Origin: a bacterium
Lineage (GTDB): Bacteria; Sumerlaeota; Sumerlaeia; SLMS01; JAHLLQ01
Direction of reading: 5' to 3'
Assembly (NCBI GenBank): GCA_020444065.1
Contig: JAHLLQ010000004.1
Location: forward strand, 124,001-188,000
DNA: 64,000 nt
Position numbers and translations under genes: made by a program. This document shows positions 63,299-64,000 of this stretch, piece by piece. How positions within the stretch are numbered: the first letter of the stretch is position 1; each line of letters starts with the position of its first letter. Below the pieces are notes generated by a model. It saw nothing but the letters and a program-made list of their open reading frames with translations. It was not told the DNA's origin and searched no databases.

Positions 63299-64000
63299 TG
63301 GGCAAGTTCAAGCGCGTTCTCGTGACAGGTGGAGCAGGATTCATCGGTTCCCACATGGTGGATCTATTGTTGGAGAAGGGGTATAACGTTCGAGTCTTCG
63401 ACAGCCTCGAACCCCAGGTTCATGGCGGGCGCGAGACGCCCCCGGACTACCTGAGTCGCGACATCGAATTCGTTCGTGGCGACGTGCGAGATCGCGACGC
63501 GGTTGTGCGCGCTCTCGATGGCATCGATGCCGTCATTCACGACGCAGCCCAGGTCGGCGTCGGCCAGTCGCAATATCAGATTGCGCGCTACACGGACGAC
63601 AACGTGACCGGCACGGCGGTTGTGCTGGATGCGATTGTCAACGACTGCAAACACGTCGAACGTTTTCTCGTTGCAAGCTCGATGAGCATCTACGGCGAAG
63701 GTCAATACCGCCGGCCAAGTGATGGCGCGTTGGTCGCTCCGCAACTCCGGCCCGATGAGCAACTTGAGACGCACGATTTCGAAATGCGAGACGCCACCGG
63801 CGAAGCGCTCGAGCCCGTTCCGACGTCGGAAACGAAACCGCTGCATTGCACATCGATCTATGCGCTCGGCAAGAAGGCGCAGGAGGAATGGACGCTCCTC
63901 ACCGGCCACACACACGGCCTTTCCACCGTAGCGTGTCGGTTCTTCAACGTCTACGGCCCGCGCCAATCGCTCTCCAATCCGTACACCGGCGCCGCGGCGA
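63298..64000 (+). CDS. NAD-dependent sugar-nucleotide epimerase/dehydratase (3' end cut by window)
   Basis: The first 234 residues are visible. The Rossmann motif is GGAGFIGSH (11-19). A central insertion with APQLRPDEQLETHDFEMRD and ALEPVPTSETKPL matches dTDP-L-rhamnose 4-epimerase-like proteins, in which this loop often has a Cys pair; the Cys are absent here. The catalytic Tyr-x3-Lys is YALGK, preceded by SSMSIYGEG. NVYGPRQSLSNPYTG near the break is typical of UDP/dTDP-sugar epimerases. It is translationally coupled to the BsuPI-like lipoprotein. Confidence 0.9.
   Translation, partial: MGKFKRVLVTGGAGFIGSHMVDLLLEKGYNVRVFDSLEPQVHGGRETPPDYLSRDIEFVRGDVRDRDAVVRALDGIDAVIHDAAQVGVGQSQYQIARYTDDNVTGTAVVLDAIVNDCKHVERFLVASSMSIYGEGQYRRPSDGALVAPQLRPDEQLETHDFEMRDATGEALEPVPTSETKPLHCTSIYALGKKAQEEWTLLTGHTHGLSTVACRFFNVYGPRQSLSNPYTGAAA

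Overview
The window is a stretch of bacterial chromosome with high GC content (about 60% by eye). It has no rRNA, CRISPR array, insertion sequence, integrase or phage gene. The cell envelope is of Gram-negative type: there is an LptB-like LPS-transport ATPase, a TolC-family outer-membrane channel, several lipoproteins with lipoboxes, and many Sec signal peptides. RNase Y, a class III hybrid-cluster protein, a fused E1 alpha/beta dehydrogenase, Ser/Thr kinases, FecR and VIT/VWA proteins, secreted leucine-rich repeats and T2SSG-like pseudopilin domains together suggest a poorly cultured lineage near the Planctomycetes/PVC group or a candidate phylum such as Sumerlaeota or Hydrogenedentota. No rRNA is present to settle this, so it is inference only.

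Layout. 1-9600 (minus strand): a FecR-GspG fusion cut by the window edge, a secreted cyclophilin, an orphan ABC-2 permease, a dGTPase-like HD protein, purA, a coiled-coil lipoprotein with a transmembrane helix, and a large membrane-anchored protein with Ig-like modules. 10090-13224 (plus): a secreted repeat protein with its own promoter and terminator. 13321-16623 (minus): carB. 16829-17641 (plus): a radical SAM protein. 17654-25999 (minus): a tightly packed run of kinase-FGE fusion, pabB, mutY, phzF-like, TPR lipoprotein and GNAT-like protein. 26261-27851 (plus): two unknown exported proteins. 27918-29483 (minus): RNase Y. 29716-32049 (plus): VIT/VWA protein. 32135-32986 (minus): panC. 33282-37142 (plus): TolC, HlyD-type adaptor and a MacB-type ATPase with no permease. 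37146-37934 (minus): lptB. Then tRNA-Lys(UUU), a short-chain dehydrogenase and a lipoprotein. 40193-44058 (plus): queF, a secreted LRR protein, a T2SSG-like/TIG-like protein and a 3-methyladenine glycosylase. 44065-53002 (minus): DinB-like protein, CPBP protease, FAD/Fe-S dehydrogenase, DUF1028 protein, a surface protein and a P1B-4 metal ATPase. 53171-54529 (minus): a degenerate kinase fused to a TIR domain. 54884-58520 (minus): 2-oxo acid dehydrogenase E2 and fused E1. 59056-61704 (plus): hcp behind a perfect FNR-type box, then DNA polymerase IV. 61715-62614 (minus): ferredoxin-nitroreductase. 62789-64000 (plus): a BsuPI-like lipoprotein and a sugar-nucleotide epimerase cut by the right edge.

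Most of the window is housekeeping metabolism (purine, pyrimidine, pantothenate, folate and queuosine synthesis; DNA repair; RNA decay) mixed with envelope and surface proteins. Recurrent designs are a single membrane anchor followed by a Thr/Pro-rich stalk and beta-sandwich modules, and T2SSG-like domains placed on Sec-exported proteins instead of true pilins. The most unusual element is the TIR/pseudokinase gene. It stands alone in an AT-richer patch between conserved genes and is the best candidate for an undescribed signalling or defence protein.
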